Part shown: one piece after another, positions 9,063-18,487 of the stretch | How positions within the stretch are numbered: the stretch's first letter is position 1 | How the letters are laid out: every line of letters starts with the position of its first letter | DNA from: Asticcacaulis aquaticus | Lineage (GTDB): Bacteria > Pseudomonadota > Alphaproteobacteria > Caulobacterales > Caulobacteraceae | DNA: 64,000 bases | Assembly (NCBI RefSeq): GCF_028550415.1 | Contig: NZ_JAQQKX010000012.1 | Location: 92,754 to 156,753 of the forward strand | Direction of reading: 5' to 3' | Position numbers and translations under genes: made by a program | The notes under the pieces: model-generated | The model's database searches: none | What the model was told of the DNA's origin: nothing | What the model saw: the letters and a program-made list of their open reading frames with translations, nothing else

Positions 9063-9554
9063 TCAGTTCTCGAAGATGTATCGAGTTTGCAGCTGTTGAC
9101 CGTGGTCCTCGACGGTTACGTGCGCTGACCAGCCGGCTCTGACGGGCAGGTCAATCTTTGCCTCGTATATCCCGCGGCCGCTGTGGGTGAGAACGGCGTG
9201 ACGATCGTTCGTCTTTACGGAAGGATGAACAAACCAAACCTCGACCCTTGCGTCCTCCATGGCGACTCCTCGATCTGAAGCACTAACTCGATAGACACCG
9301 TCGCGGAACGCCCCATTTACTTTCCAGCCGAGCCCTTCCTGCGCGGCCTCAGCATCGAGGGCATTGTTGTAGGCCAACCCTTTTTCGTATGCCTGAGCCG
9401 TCACTTCGCTGGGCGCATGGCGGAAAGCCAGCACGGTAAAGGCAATCAGGGGCAGCATGAAGCTGATAAAAAAGGCAGCGATGAACCATGGCACGAAACG
9501 TCCACGACGACGATCAATGTCTGCCTGGGTTTCAGCGGACGAAATAGCTTTCAT
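9063..9554 (-). CDS. ccoH: cbb3 oxidase assembly protein CcoH/FixH
   Basis: 163 residues from the ATG at 9554 (a GTG at 9563 adds three). One membrane anchor (about residues 20-43, PWFIAAFFISFMLPLIAF) is followed by a periplasmic FixH domain with the conserved YEKGLAYNNALDAEA stretch. FixH works with the CcoG/CcoI/CcoS set in stable assembly of cbb3 oxidase. The gene overlaps the 3' end of ccoG by about 20 bases and is followed at once by ccoS. Confidence 0.92.
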   Translation of the reverse strand: MKAISSAETQADIDRRRGRFVPWFIAAFFISFMLPLIAFTVLAFRHAPSEVTAQAYEKGLAYNNALDAEAAQEGLGWKVNGAFRDGVYRVSASDRGVAMEDARVEVWFVHPSVKTNDRHAVLTHSGRGIYEAKIDLPVRAGWSAHVTVEDHGQQLQTRYIFEN

Positions 9555-10980
9555 GGTGCGCACTTTCGCGGGTTACTGGATCGGTCAGAATAAAGCGGAT
9601 TTCCGTGCGGCCGGCGGCGTTGCCGTCAGAGACCAGTCTTACGCGGAATGTGCCCACACTGTTTGCGGGGACCAGGAGACGCTGAACAGGTGTGTCCCCG
9701 GCGGCCAGAACCGTAAGTTCATTAACTCTGACGCCATCGACTGACAGATTGTAGGCCCGATCATCGTGAGACTTGTTCAGGATTTTCAAGCTGTAAGTAT
9801 TGCGGACTTCGCCGTCGCTCAATCTGACAAATTGCGGCGCACGGGTATGAATCACATTCAATTCGGTAAGGGGACGGGTAATAATAGCACCAACCATGGT
9901 CATGCCGACGCTCAGCAGGATTGCCGCATAGACAAGCGTTCGGGGCCGCGCCCAGCGGAGCGATTGATTTGAAGCGCTGTCGTTCCGTTTCGATTCGGGC
10001 GGTTTGGCTGCGAGCCCAATATTCAATCTGTGGCTGGTGCTACGACGGGCCAACTGATTGTTTTCGGTGTCATAACGTATCAGCCCGGTTGGCAGGTTGA
10101 CCTTGGTCATTATGTCGTCGCATGCATCTATACAGAGCCCACAGGAGATGCATTCCATTTGCAGGCCTTCTCGTATGTCGATACCCATTGGGCAGACAAC
10201 GACGCACGCCTTGCAATCGATACAGTGTCCTCGTCCTTCCCAGGTTGCGCCCGCCTTATGCTTGCCGCGCGGTTCCCCCCGTTCGGGTTGGTACGATATA
10301 ATCAGGGTATCCTTATCGAACATGGCCGACTGGAAGCGCGCATAAGGACACATGTAGGTGCAAACGTTCTCGCGCGCGAAACCCGCCATAAAATAGGTCG
10401 AGAGAGTAAGGGCAATCACCCAGCCCAACACTGTCCATGAAACGTTGAAATGGATTATGTCCGTAAAGAGCGCAGGCGCATCATTGAAGTAGAACACCCA
10501 GGCACCGCCGGTTAGCGCCCCAATCAACAACCAGCTCAGATGGGTAACAGCCTTTTTCCAGATCTTTTCGGAGGTCCAGGCACTTTCGTCGAGCTTTCGG
10601 CGCGCATTGCGATCACCCTGGACAAAACGCTCTACCCAGACAAAAAGATCTGTCCATACCGTTTGAGGACAAGCGTATCCGCACCAGACCCGGCCGAGGA
10701 GCGCAGTGGCAAAAAAGAGTCCTATGGCTGCCAGAATAAGAACACCCACGAGCAGGTAGACTTCCTGCGGCCAGATCTCGATGCCGAAAAAGTATCCGCG
10801 TTGTCCGGTTAGATCCACCAATATGGCCTGATCGGGGACATGAGCCCCCCGATCCCATCTCAGCCAGGGTGCCAGATAGTAGATGCCGAGGAGGACGCAC
10901 ATCGCGATCCATTTGACAGATCGGAACGTCCCTTTCACCCGGCGAGGATAGATTTTGGCAGCTTTTTCGAAGTACGACAT
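9532..10980 (-). CDS. ccoG: cbb3 accessory ferredoxin-like membrane protein CcoG
   Basis: 482 residues. Membrane spans occur near residues 25-45, 80-105, 145-170, 185-205 and about 345-365. Two ferredoxin-type cysteine clusters follow: CIDCKACVVVCP (about 251) and CISCGLCIDACD (about 277). The periplasmic C-terminus is an immunoglobulin-like FixG domain. CcoG is described as a cupric reductase that helps deliver Cu(I) for cbb3 assembly. It lies 54 bases downstream of ccoP in the operon. Confidence 0.96.
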   Translation of the reverse strand: MSYFEKAAKIYPRRVKGTFRSVKWIAMCVLLGIYYLAPWLRWDRGAHVPDQAILVDLTGQRGYFFGIEIWPQEVYLLVGVLILAAIGLFFATALLGRVWCGYACPQTVWTDLFVWVERFVQGDRNARRKLDESAWTSEKIWKKAVTHLSWLLIGALTGGAWVFYFNDAPALFTDIIHFNVSWTVLGWVIALTLSTYFMAGFARENVCTYMCPYARFQSAMFDKDTLIISYQPERGEPRGKHKAGATWEGRGHCIDCKACVVVCPMGIDIREGLQMECISCGLCIDACDDIMTKVNLPTGLIRYDTENNQLARRSTSHRLNIGLAAKPPESKRNDSASNQSLRWARPRTLVYAAILLSVGMTMVGAIITRPLTELNVIHTRAPQFVRLSDGEVRNTYSLKILNKSHDDRAYNLSVDGVRVNELTVLAAGDTPVQRLLVPANSVGTFRVRLVSDGNAAGRTEIRFILTDPVTRESAHHESYFVR

Positions 10981-11034
10981 ATGGATTACTTTGAGTTCGT
11001 CTCCCGGCGCAGGGGAACGCCGGGAGATGCTCAG

Positions 11035-11913
11035 TCACTCACCTTCGCCCAAACTGTGAACGTAGATGGCGACCTGACGGCGTGAATCGTCGCTTAGTCG
11101 GCCTTCCCATGTTGGCATAACTCCAGCCCGACCATTTGTTATGGTTTGGACGATCGAGGCCTTATCGCCTCCATATAGCCAAATGGAATCGTTAAGGCGC
11201 GGAGCGCCCATTTGGCGGTTTCCGGCGCCGCCGGCGCCGTGACAGCTGACGCAGTTCTGTTCGAATACGGCCTGCCCGCGCGTAAAGGCGTCATTCCCGG
11301 TACCAGCCCGCATATTGACGAGATAGGTTGCTACATCGTCGACCTGCTCGGCCGTAAGCATGCCGCCTCGGCCAAATGCTGGCATCAAGGTCTGATGCGT
11401 ATCGGGATGGGAGGACCGGCTGCCGACCTTTATGGTGTGGTAGATATCCTCGACAGTGCCTCCAAACAGCCAGTCGTCGTCGTTCAGATTGGGGTAACCC
11501 TTGCGGCCTTCACCGCCCGATCCGTGACAGGCGGCGCAATTCTCCTTGAAAACAACTTCACCGCCGGCCCGCGCGAATTCGTAAAGACCGGGGTCGGCTT
11601 TGATTTGATCAAAATCGGACGCGCGAAACTTGGTCAGCCACACGCTCTGTCGCTGTGTGATCTGCGCTTCCTCGCGCTTGAGCTTGTCATACTGTGTCCA
11701 TCCCATGATGCCCTTCGTGTGACCGGTTAAGGTCGGCCACGCGGGATAGACAATCCAGTAGCCGACAGCCCAGACAATGGTAACCAACCAGACAATGAGC
11801 CACCAGCGTGGTGCTGGGTTATTCAGTTCTTTCAGACCGTCCCATTCGTGCCCTGTTGTTTCGACACCGCTTGTTTCATCGATCTCTTTTCGCTTTTCGT
11901 GGTCATTGATCAT
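11035..11913 (-). CDS. ccoP: cbb3 oxidase subunit III, dihaem cytochrome c
   Basis: 292 residues from the ATG at 11913, which overlaps the end of ccoQ by 11 bases; the longer reading from 11931 adds six residues inside ccoQ and is less likely. One N-terminal membrane anchor (about 36-58) is followed by two class-I cytochrome c domains with haem motifs C126-AAC-H130 and C221-VSC-H225. CcoP passes electrons from soluble cytochrome c to CcoO. Both distal methionines appear (LMPAFGRGG and VMPTWEGRL). Confidence 0.96.
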   Translation of the reverse strand: MINDHEKRKEIDETSGVETTGHEWDGLKELNNPAPRWWLIVWLVTIVWAVGYWIVYPAWPTLTGHTKGIMGWTQYDKLKREEAQITQRQSVWLTKFRASDFDQIKADPGLYEFARAGGEVVFKENCAACHGSGGEGRKGYPNLNDDDWLFGGTVEDIYHTIKVGSRSSHPDTHQTLMPAFGRGGMLTAEQVDDVATYLVNMRAGTGNDAFTRGQAVFEQNCVSCHGAGGAGNRQMGAPRLNDSIWLYGGDKASIVQTITNGRAGVMPTWEGRLSDDSRRQVAIYVHSLGEGE

Positions 11914-12058
11914 TGTGGGTGTCCTCGTCATTGAGAGGAATCAGGCGATGGGCCTGGAGCTTGTCCTTGTTTTTGGGCCAGTAGGCCCATGCGGCGATGC
12001 CGAGGAAAACGACGGTGAAGGCGAGCGTGATCAGGCCTCCAAGCAGGGAGGTATTCAT
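11903..12058 (-). CDS. ccoQ: cbb3 oxidase small subunit CcoQ
   Basis: A 51-residue protein with one membrane span (about 7-26, GGLITLAFTVVFLGIAAWAY) and a short charged tail (WPKNKDKLQAHRL). This is the typical CcoQ/FixQ layout, which stabilises the complex. Its ATG overlaps the ccoO stop (TGATG) and its stop lies inside the start of ccoP. Confidence 0.92.
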   Translation of the reverse strand: MNTSLLGGLITLAFTVVFLGIAAWAYWPKNKDKLQAHRLIPLNDEDTHNDQ

Positions 12059-12822
12059 CATTTGGATTTCTCCGCAGGCTTGGCTTGCTTCTTGATGACG
12101 TAGTCGGGATTGTAGGTCGTAAAATCGACGTCCGTACCCAGCTTTTGCAGGTAGGCGATCAGGGCGTCCATTTCGGTAATCTCATCCGGATTGCCATCGA
12201 AGTCGCGGACCGCAACCTTCTCTCCGTACCGTTCCAAAAGGCCCGTCGGATCGATGATTGGATCCGGGTTGGCCTGGGCTTCATAGTCATTCGCGGCTTC
12301 GGAGATCATTTCCTTTGTGTAGGGAACACCGAGGCCGGCAAGCGTCTGCAGGCGTCTTTTGATACGCCAGTCGCCGTATGGTCTGTCGGCCAGGAAGGCA
12401 TAGCTCGGCATGATCGACTCCGGCACTACAGCGCGCGGATTCTTTAAGTGTGCGACATGCCATTCATCCGAATATTTGCCGCCCACGCGGGCCAGGTCCG
12501 GACCGGTGCGTTTCGAACCCCAAACAAATGGGTGATCGTACATACTTTCCGCCGCCAGCGAGTAGTGGCCATAGCGTTGCTGCTCGTCTCGTAGGGGGCG
12601 AATCTGCTGGGAATGGCAGGTATTGCAGCCTTCGCGTATGTATATTTGCTGACCCATAAGCTCGAGTGGCGTATAGGGACGCACGCCCTTCACCGGCTCG
12701 ACAGTGGTTTCCATGCGGAACAGGGGCACGATCTCGATGATGCCGCCGATCGACACGGCAATCACTGTGAAGATCAGCAACCAGATCGAGTTGCGTTCGA
12801 GTTTTGCGTGTTTCTCAAGCAT
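12058..12822 (-). CDS. ccoO: cbb3 oxidase subunit II, monohaem cytochrome c
   Basis: 254 residues with an N-terminal membrane anchor (about 12-34) and one haem c site, C66-NTC-H70, in the CcoO context [12 protein letters not shown]. The axial methionine is probably in [12 protein letters not shown]. It carries electrons from CcoP to the binuclear centre of CcoN. It overlaps ccoN and ccoQ by single bases at TGATG junctions. Confidence 0.96.
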   Translation of the reverse strand: MLEKHAKLERNSIWLLIFTVIAVSIGGIIEIVPLFRMETTVEPVKGVRPYTPLELMGQQIYIREGCNTCHSQQIRPLRDEQQRYGHYSLAAESMYDHPFVWGSKRTGPDLARVGGKYSDEWHVAHLKNPRAVVPESIMPSYAFLADRPYGDWRIKRRLQTLAGLGVPYTKEMISEAANDYEAQANPDPIIDPTGLLERYGEKVAVRDFDGNPDEITEMDALIAYLQKLGTDVDFTTYNPDYVIKKQAKPAEKSK

Positions 12823-14312
12823 CAGGCATGCTCCGGCAGAGGCGCAGGGGAGGCGGGCAGGGCTTCGTTTTCAGCAGCATCGGGAGTCTTGATGGTTTTC
12901 CAGATGTTGAAGGTCATGATCAGTACGCCCAGCAGGAACAACACGCCGCCCACGGCGCGAATGATGTAGTAGGGGTGCATGGCTTGGACCGTCTCGACGA
13001 AGGAATAGGTCAGGAAGCCCATTTCGTCGTAGGCTCGCCACATCAGGCCCTGCATGATGCCGGCGACCCACATGGAAGTGATGTAGAGAACGATGCCGAT
13101 GGTCCCGATCCACAGATGCACTGAGATCAGCTTCGTCGAATACATGCCCGCCTTCTTCCACAGGTGCGGCACCAGATAGTAAATCGCGCCGAAAGAGATA
13201 AAGGCGACCCAGCCCAGCGCCCCGGCATGCACGTGACCGATGGTCCAATCCGTGTAGTGCGAGAGGGAGTTGACGGCTCTGATCGACATCAGCGGACCTT
13301 CGAAGGTCGCCATGCCGTAGAAGCTGAGCGCAATGATCATGAACTGAAGGACCGGATCGTCGCGCAGTTTGTGCCAGGCGCCCGACAGCGTCATCATGCC
13401 GTTGATCATGCCGCCCCACGACGGCATCCACAGGATGATCGAGAAGGTCATGCCCAGGGTCTGCGCCCAATCGGGCAGCGAGGTGTACAGCAGGTGGTGC
13501 GGGCCGGCCCAGATGTAGATGAAGATCAGTGCCCAGAAGTGGATGATCGACAGGCGGTAGGAATAGACCGGGCGGTTGGCCTGCTTGGGGATGTAATAAT
13601 ACATGATGCCCAGAAAGCCTGCGGTCAGGAAGAAGCCGACCGCGTTGTGGCCGTACCACCACTGTATCAGGGCCGATTGAACGCCCGCCCAGGCACTGTA
13701 GCTATGGACACTGCCGATTTCGAAGGGAACAGTGACATTGTTGACCAGATGCAGAATGGCCACCGTCACGATGAAGGCGAGATAGAACCAGTTCGCGACA
13801 TAGATGTGCTTTTCCTGGCGCCTGGCCAGCGTGCCCATAAAGTTGACGAGATAAGCCACCCAGACGATGGTGAGCCACAGGTCCGCATACCACTCCGGCT
13901 CGGCGTACTCCTTGCCTTGAGTCACGCCAAATACGTAACCAAGACCCGCCATTAGGATGAAGGCCTGATAGCCCCAGAAGGTGAACCAGCTCAGAAAATC
14001 CGAATAGAGCCGTGCGCGACAGGTGCGTTGGACCACGTGGTATGAGGTGGCCATCAGGATATTGCCGCCAAAGGCGAAGATCACCGCCGAGGTGTGCAGG
14101 GGGCGCAGGCGGCCGAACGTCAGGTAAGGTTCGACGTTAAGCTGCGGAAACGCCATCTGGAATGCGATCAGGACGCCCACCGCCATACCCGCGATAGCCC
14201 AGAAAACGGAGGCGATCGTGAAATATTTGAGGATGGTCTCGTCGAAACGCGGCTTTGCGCGTGTTTCGGTGGGGGGCGCAAGCACCGGGGGCGACTGTGC
14301 GATATCCGGCAT
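12822..14312 (-). CDS. ccoN: cbb3 oxidase catalytic subunit I
   Basis: The haem-copper oxidase subunit that reduces oxygen to water, with high oxygen affinity, at the inner membrane. 496 residues with twelve predicted membrane spans. Ligand-bearing segments are visible: [10 protein letters not shown] (low-spin haem), WYGHNAVGF (CuB histidine, with the later IMYYY tyrosines), [13 protein letters not shown] (CuB histidine pair) and [10 protein letters not shown] (haem histidines). The chosen ATG at 14312 (MPDIAQSP) has AAGGA upstream. The frame is open to 14429, but that extension overlaps the gene before and has no family match. Confidence 0.96.
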   Translation of the reverse strand: MPDIAQSPPVLAPPTETRAKPRFDETILKYFTIASVFWAIAGMAVGVLIAFQMAFPQLNVEPYLTFGRLRPLHTSAVIFAFGGNILMATSYHVVQRTCRARLYSDFLSWFTFWGYQAFILMAGLGYVFGVTQGKEYAEPEWYADLWLTIVWVAYLVNFMGTLARRQEKHIYVANWFYLAFIVTVAILHLVNNVTVPFEIGSVHSYSAWAGVQSALIQWWYGHNAVGFFLTAGFLGIMYYYIPKQANRPVYSYRLSIIHFWALIFIYIWAGPHHLLYTSLPDWAQTLGMTFSIILWMPSWGGMINGMMTLSGAWHKLRDDPVLQFMIIALSFYGMATFEGPLMSIRAVNSLSHYTDWTIGHVHAGALGWVAFISFGAIYYLVPHLWKKAGMYSTKLISVHLWIGTIGIVLYITSMWVAGIMQGLMWRAYDEMGFLTYSFVETVQAMHPYYIIRAVGGVLFLLGVLIMTFNIWKTIKTPDAAENEALPASPAPLPEHA

Positions 14313-14341
14313 GTGGTTATCCTTGTGCGGTATCCGAAGGG

Positions 14342-15058
14342 TCATTGTGGTCTGAGGCTGAGAGCGAAGAGGAGGCAGGCATTGATGCCCAGCGCGCTTA
14401 AGCGGAGAGCGTCTTGCAACCACGGCCACCGCTTAAGTATCGGGCCTCCGAACCAGCCGAGGCCAGCGAGAGCAGGGACTGTACCCAGTCCAAAAAGCAG
14501 CATGGCCACAGCGCCACGCAGCGGGTTTGCGGTTGTTGCGGCAGCCAGGAGCGCGGTGAGGAGCAGACCACACGGCAGCAGTCCCAGCGCCAGACCCAAT
14601 GCATAGCGAGGCAGAACGTTCTTTGTGGCTGCAAGTCGGCCAAACGCCTTGAGTCCGCATGGTATTCCTATGCCAAAGCGGAAAGGCAGGCGCAGACCCA
14701 CGCGCGCCAGGAGGCTTTCGATGAGAATAAAAAGAAAGGCCGTGGCCACCAGCGCCAAAAGCACACGCCGAAGGAGTTCGAACTCAGGATGAGGCGAAAG
14801 GAAAAGCAGCGTCCCGCCAGCCAGTGCCCCCAGAGCCGAGTAGGTTGTCAGACGCCCGGCATGATAGGGAAGAAGAAGTCGGATCCATCCCGTTTTTGCC
14901 GTGTTCGCAGCGGTTTGCATCAACACAAAAGGCCCACACATTGTGAGGCAATGGGCGACGCTTCCAGTAAGCCCCGCAAAAAACATTACAAAAAATAAGG
15001 TTTTTTGCCCCTCAATGATTTGCCCGCACGTTGCGAGCCAGTGATTACTCAATTCCAT
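14342..15058 (-). CDS. TauE/SafE-UreH-like membrane protein, first gene of the cco operon
   Basis: 238 residues with about six membrane spans and a conserved [17 protein letters not shown] segment near residue 32, the mark of the UreH/DsbD-2-like family found in many cbb3 clusters. Members are proposed to move copper or reductant across the membrane for oxidase assembly, though the activity is not established. It ends 29 bases before the ccoN start, so it is probably cotranscribed. In most genomes it follows ccoGHIS; here it opens the operon. Confidence 0.82.
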   Translation of the reverse strand: MELSNHWLATCGQIIEGQKTLFFVMFFAGLTGSVAHCLTMCGPFVLMQTAANTAKTGWIRLLLPYHAGRLTTYSALGALAGGTLLFLSPHPEFELLRRVLLALVATAFLFILIESLLARVGLRLPFRFGIGIPCGLKAFGRLAATKNVLPRYALGLALGLLPCGLLLTALLAAATTANPLRGAVAMLLFGLGTVPALAGLGWFGGPILKRWPWLQDALRLSALGINACLLFALSLRPQ

Positions 15059-15247
15059 TGACGTTCACCCGTTTCCGCCCATAGTGATGCTTAGAGCATT
15101 TCTACTATACGAGCAGTAAATCCCCGACACTTTCGCAACATCAGCCAAAACTTTGAACATTAAGGCCGACAAATCTGAGCTCTCGTTACCGCATTGACTG
15201 ACCGTTGTCGCGCGTCAGGATGTCGCAATCACAACTCAACACATTCA

Positions 15248-15427
15248 CTAAGACTTTTCAGTCATATTTCTTTCGCCAGAATCGCCAATTATTAGGGCTG
15301 CGACACCCAAAAGCTCTTCGGTCGTCATGACAACTCTTTCCAGAATCCATTGCCCTTCGGCTGTGGTGGCCACCGGCCAACCGCGCTCACGTAGCGTTCT
15401 AAGGGCTTTGTCGATTGAGATTTTCAT
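15248..15427 (-). CDS. 59-residue hypothetical protein downstream of aox
   Basis: A short frame from the ATG at 15427 to a TAG at 15248, beginning MKISIDKALRTLRERGWPVA. It looks like a small soluble helical protein with no signal peptide or span. It starts 46 bases after the alternative oxidase stop on the same strand, with AGGACGCC in front of the ATG as a possible ribosome site. No family recognised. Confidence 0.5.
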   Translation of the reverse strand: MKISIDKALRTLRERGWPVATTAEGQWILERVVMTTEELLGVAALIIGDSGERNMTEKS

Positions 15428-15473
15428 GGCGTCCTCGCGGAGAGGCGCCCGGCAAAAGCCGGGCGCCAGTGGT

Positions 15474-16172
15474 TCAGGCTGCGATTTTCTGAATGCAGAC
15501 GCTTTCGTCGTGCACGGGATAAGCAGCTACTGCCGTGTGATCGACGGCCAAACCATGCAGCTCATTTGAGAAAGCATGGTTGACGTCCCGGTGATGGGCC
15601 TCGTCAGCGCGAACGACCAGGACGACATCGCGAAGCGTGGCGGTCTCTGGAAGCTTCCAATAGCGCTTGGCGATGGCCGGTGCCGGAACATTTTTGCTGC
15701 GCCCCTCATCGATTTCGGCGAGATAGTGCGTGTAGCTGATAACGGCCTCTTCCTCGAAATAGCCGACCACACGGTGAGCTGTCTTCGGCGAGATCAGGTA
15801 GAGCATGAAGAAGGCGAGGTAGAAGACCCACTGCACGCCGACAATAACCATACGCTCAAAAAGAGTCGGCTTAGCGACCTCTATAAACGTCATGAGGTGC
15901 ATGCGCTCGTTCTCGGCTTCCTCCATCAGAGTGCGGATCCAGCCGTTGTCGTCCTTCATCCGGCGCAGGCACTTAAGGTGCGTGAGGGTGGCCCCGACCA
16001 TGCCAGGCACGGCGGCAACAGTCTCCAAAACGATGGCGCGGTGGCCGTAACGCTTGGCGAAGAAGGTGTCAGCGCAGAAGCGCAACAGTTTGGTGAAGCC
16101 GAAGGCGAAGCGATCGGCGAACGACTGAGGCTTATGGTGGACGGTGAGGTCGATGGTGGGCTCGATGAACAT
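15474..16172 (-). CDS. aox: alternative oxidase (AOX)
   Basis: 232 residues. The di-iron ligands of AOX are all present with exact family spacing: E50, E89 and H92 ([10 protein letters not shown]), E140 ([10 protein letters not shown]), E191 and H194 ([12 protein letters not shown]). AOX is a monotopic membrane quinol oxidase that reduces oxygen to water without pumping protons. It resists cyanide and nitric oxide. Bacterial copies are scattered, known mainly from some alphaproteobacteria. Compared with plant AOX the N-terminal targeting part is absent. A short C-terminal tail ([12 protein letters not shown]) follows the last ligand. Its place between a Crp/Fnr gene and the cbb3 operon suggests joint control of branched respiration. 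Confidence 0.95.
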   Translation of the reverse strand: MFIEPTIDLTVHHKPQSFADRFAFGFTKLLRFCADTFFAKRYGHRAIVLETVAAVPGMVGATLTHLKCLRRMKDDNGWIRTLMEEAENERMHLMTFIEVAKPTLFERMVIVGVQWVFYLAFFMLYLISPKTAHRVVGYFEEEAVISYTHYLAEIDEGRSKNVPAPAIAKRYWKLPETATLRDVVLVVRADEAHHRDVNHAFSNELHGLAVDHTAVAAYPVHDESVCIQKIAA

Positions 16173-16299
16173 GTATGCGTTCCTTCTACTTAGGTAACGC
16201 CTTTATGCCCTCATGCCCGCGGTACCGCCTTAATGTCGGATAAACGGCCTATTGATCGAGTACGTTCGACCACTTGATTTTTGTTAAGGCGTCTCGATG

Positions 16300-17091
16300 T
16301 TACTCCACCTCCGCGCCGCAGCCCCGGTCATTGCGCAGGGGCCAGAGCTCCTTGTCTGCCTTGCCTTGCGCAACACCCTTTGGCAGCGCGTGATTGTCAA
16401 TCAGCGCATTGGGTCGAGCGAGGCGTCTGAGGCCTGCAGGATTACCGATACTGACGCGACTGCCCGTGACCTCCACATCGTACTTAGCAAGACTGGCAAA
16501 AGCTCTGGACAGGCTCTCTGGTGTCAAATCGAGTAGCGAGGCCAGAATTCGCTTTTCGTGGGGAAGCTCTATTGTCGTGTCGCCGCCCTGCCGTATTTGC
16601 TGGGTCAGCAGATAGTTTGCCAGTCTTTCATTGCCGGAACGCAGCTTGTGGTTCTTGATCGTGCGAACAAGCCCGCGATAGCAGCCCGATAACTCCTGGG
16701 CAACGGCGACGGCGAACGCTGCATCCTCTCGCATGGCGGCTCTGAAATGCTCAGCCGGCAACATGGCAACCTGAGATTTTTCCAACGTCCTGGCCGACAT
16801 GAGGGCAGGGGCATCCAGCACCACGGCCGCAAGAATGAAAGTCGACACTGGCCGAAGCACGGCCAAGGTGCTCTCTTTGTCGTGCCAGCGTCCTTGAAGC
16901 TCCACCGATCCATCGAGCAGGATATAGAGATAGTCGACGTTATCGGCTTCGTAGATCAGATTTCCATTTGCAGGAAACGTTTGCAAGAGTGCGCCCCGAG
17001 TCAGCGCGCCGAAGCGTTCTGACTGCATTGACGCAAACAACTGCAGGCTTCGTATTCTGTTTGCGTCTGCTTCCCTCATTCGGGCCTCCAT
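16300..17091 (-). CDS. Crp/Fnr-family regulator without Fe-S cysteines
   Basis: 263 residues. An N-terminal cyclic-nucleotide-binding fold (about 12-125) is followed by a dimer helix and a winged helix-turn-helix (about 150-235, with the recognition segment LLDLTPESLSRAFASLAKYDV). No N-terminal cysteine cluster exists, so it is not a classic oxygen-sensing FNR/Anr. It resembles the Dnr/NnrR-like or cAMP-independent branches. The C-terminal tail (about 235-263) is a poorly structured extension. It lies 127 bases upstream of aox on the same strand, a natural regulator of aox and perhaps cco. The effector is unknown. Confidence 0.85.
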   Translation of the reverse strand: MEARMREADANRIRSLQLFASMQSERFGALTRGALLQTFPANGNLIYEADNVDYLYILLDGSVELQGRWHDKESTLAVLRPVSTFILAAVVLDAPALMSARTLEKSQVAMLPAEHFRAAMREDAAFAVAVAQELSGCYRGLVRTIKNHKLRSGNERLANYLLTQQIRQGGDTTIELPHEKRILASLLDLTPESLSRAFASLAKYDVEVTGSRVSIGNPAGLRRLARPNALIDNHALPKGVAQGKADKELWPLRNDRGCGAEVE

Positions 17092-17443
17092 AACTTTTCA
17101 GGGAGAGCATATTTCGTCTCGCCTCAGTTGAACAGTTACAGAGTTCATAGATTGAGTATCGCCGGTAACCGCAAGCCCCCTTTCGAATCTCCAAGGCAGT
17201 TTATCAGATGCAGCACGTATTTCGGACCCGATCGCAGGCGGAGAGCAAATACCAACTATGCAGGACCTCTCAGGCGGCAAAGCGAACGAAACGAAATTGA
17301 AGTGTGATCCATAAGCCAAATCCAAAGTTGGCGTCTGCGCGGACCAGCCGGGCAGGTATATCCAGAGCACGGCCTTGGAGTAGAACCTTACATGCCGGAG
17401 AGCAGGGTATCCCTAACATTCAACATAGATCTCACCTATGGAA
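17092..17443. other. gap with no recognised gene
   Basis: 352 bases between the GNAT toxin stop and the Crp/Fnr start. Both strands have short open stretches (for example a 90-codon frame on the minus strand ending at 17098), but none has a convincing start, family-like sequence or ribosome site. The part near 17092-17160 may hold the Crp/Fnr promoter. Nothing else is supported. Confidence 0.4.
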
Positions 17444-17971
17444 TTACAGTAAACCCTTAATCTTGAGACTAGACGAAAAGGTGGCCAATGGCATCACCAA
17501 TGTTAGTGGGAGATTTTTGAGCGGTTCAGCGCCGTATGAAGCATACCAGCTTGCAGCACGTTCGTTCTTGGCATCGATGATGAGAAACTTTCCGCCAACC
17601 TGTTCTGAAGTTCGTAAGCATCTAAGGGCTGCGGCCGCTAGTAGTTGGCCGCCGAGCCCTAACCCTGCTACAGAGAGGTCCGTCGCTATACGTGCCAACT
17701 TAAAGCCCGCGATCTCGTGCCTCGCCAGTCCTTTGACAAAATGTGCTGGGACCTGATCGTACGATACCGCGGACGGCGTTACCGTGTAAAAGCCGATAAT
17801 CCGTTGTGGCTCTCCAGCTTCAATAGCGCAAAAGGTTTTTGACGCGTTTTGCTCGTGGCTCTGCCGCGCAAAACGCTGCAGAAATTCGTTCATTTGGGCG
17901 TCGCCACAATTAAACGATTTTCTATCATGCGACTTCGAAATTGGCGCTTCGTGCCAGTCCCGGAGGATCAT
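17444..17971 (-). CDS. GNAT-family acetyltransferase toxin (TacT/AtaT type)
   Basis: 175 residues. The N-terminal pattern FNCGDAQMNEFLQRFARQ with SKTFCAIEAGE is typical of GNAT toxins that acetylate the amino acid on charged tRNA and stop translation. The acetyl-CoA loop is seen as LSVAGLGLGGQLL (about 97-110), followed by the IIDAKNERAASWYASYGAEPL segment with the usual catalytic tyrosine. The start overlaps the stop of the DUF1778 antitoxin gene in ATGA, the normal arrangement of these operons. The frame is intact, but the antitoxin gene upstream is broken by an insertion sequence. Which tRNA it would target is unknown. Confidence 0.88.
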   Translation of the reverse strand: MILRDWHEAPISKSHDRKSFNCGDAQMNEFLQRFARQSHEQNASKTFCAIEAGEPQRIIGFYTVTPSAVSYDQVPAHFVKGLARHEIAGFKLARIATDLSVAGLGLGGQLLAAAALRCLRTSEQVGGKFLIIDAKNERAASWYASYGAEPLKNLPLTLVMPLATFSSSLKIKGLL

Positions 17972-18142
17972 AGTGTGGATGGCAAAGCGGCGATAGCAGC
18001 CCGTAGTTTCGCATTTGGCACAGGAGGGTTTTCGAGCAGCTCAAGAACGCGAGCGAAGTCCCGCTGAGAAAGGATGACGGCTTCGGCGGCCGCGATCACT
18101 GAGTCTGCTTCTTTTAACGCAGTCTGCACGATGAAGTTGGTG
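17968..18142 (-). pseudogene. 3' fragment of DUF1778 antitoxin gene cut by IS3 element
   Basis: Codes for NFIVQTALKEADSVIAAAEAVILSQ and on to the end, the C-terminal toxin-binding part of a DUF1778 (TacA-like) antitoxin. It is joined at 18142 to the left end of the IS. Removing the IS and one copy of the 3-base duplication joins it in frame to the 5' fragment at 19381. The hybrid open frame to 18240 reads into IS sequence and is not a real gene start. Confidence 0.88.
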
Positions 18143-18202
18143 TGAGGTGCCCCTAGAAAAGTAGACGCTTTGCTTGTTACAAATTGGAAGCAAGGAGAGC
18201 TG

Positions 18203-18487
18203 ATGATGAAGACGGGGAACAGGTTTTCGGAGGCGTTCAAACAAGACGCGGTTGCCCAGGTTGTTGACCGTGGCTATGCGGTCAAAGAGGTCGCTGCGCG
18301 GCTAGGTATCAGCACGAAGTCTCTCTACACGTGGAAGGCTGAGTATTCGAAGCCTGCCAAGGTCAGGCGGGAAGACGACGCGGTGGCGGCGGAGCTTCGC
18401 CGGGTGAAGGCCGAACTGGCCCGCGTGACGGAGGAGCGGGATATCCTAAAAAAGGCCGCAGCGTACTTCGCGCGAGAGTCTCGGTGA
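18203..18487 (+). CDS. IS3-family transposase OrfA
   Basis: 94 residues from the ATG at 18203 (AAGGAGA lies upstream; ATG 18206 is equally possible). A helix-turn-helix (FSEAFKQDAVAQVVDRGYAV, then VAARLGISTKSLYTW) is followed by a leucine-zipper-like coiled coil (ELRRVKAELARVTEERDIL). An AAAAAAG run at 18448-18454 is the typical slippery site. A -1 shift there continues into orfB through an open frame, giving the OrfAB transposase. Confidence 0.92.
   Translation: MMKTGNRFSEAFKQDAVAQVVDRGYAVKEVAARLGISTKSLYTWKAEYSKPAKVRREDDAVAAELRRVKAELARVTEERDILKKAAAYFARESR

Noticed and set aside
14313..14429. Longer N-terminus of ccoN
   Set aside because: It overlaps the UreH-like gene and does not resemble CcoN; the ATG at 14312 has a ribosome site.
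16274..16287. TTGAT-TTTT-GTTAA as a Crp/Fnr site before aox
   Set aside because: It lies upstream of aox in a fitting place, but the right half has two mismatches to the FNR consensus, so it was not annotated.
17098..17370. 90-codon frame on the minus strand between Crp/Fnr and the GNAT toxin
   Set aside because: No recognisable family, weak start and no link to the neighbours.
18143..18240. N-terminal 33 residues of a 90-residue frame at the GNAT operon
   Set aside because: They are translated from IS3 sequence; the true antitoxin N-terminus lies beyond the element at 19381-19487.
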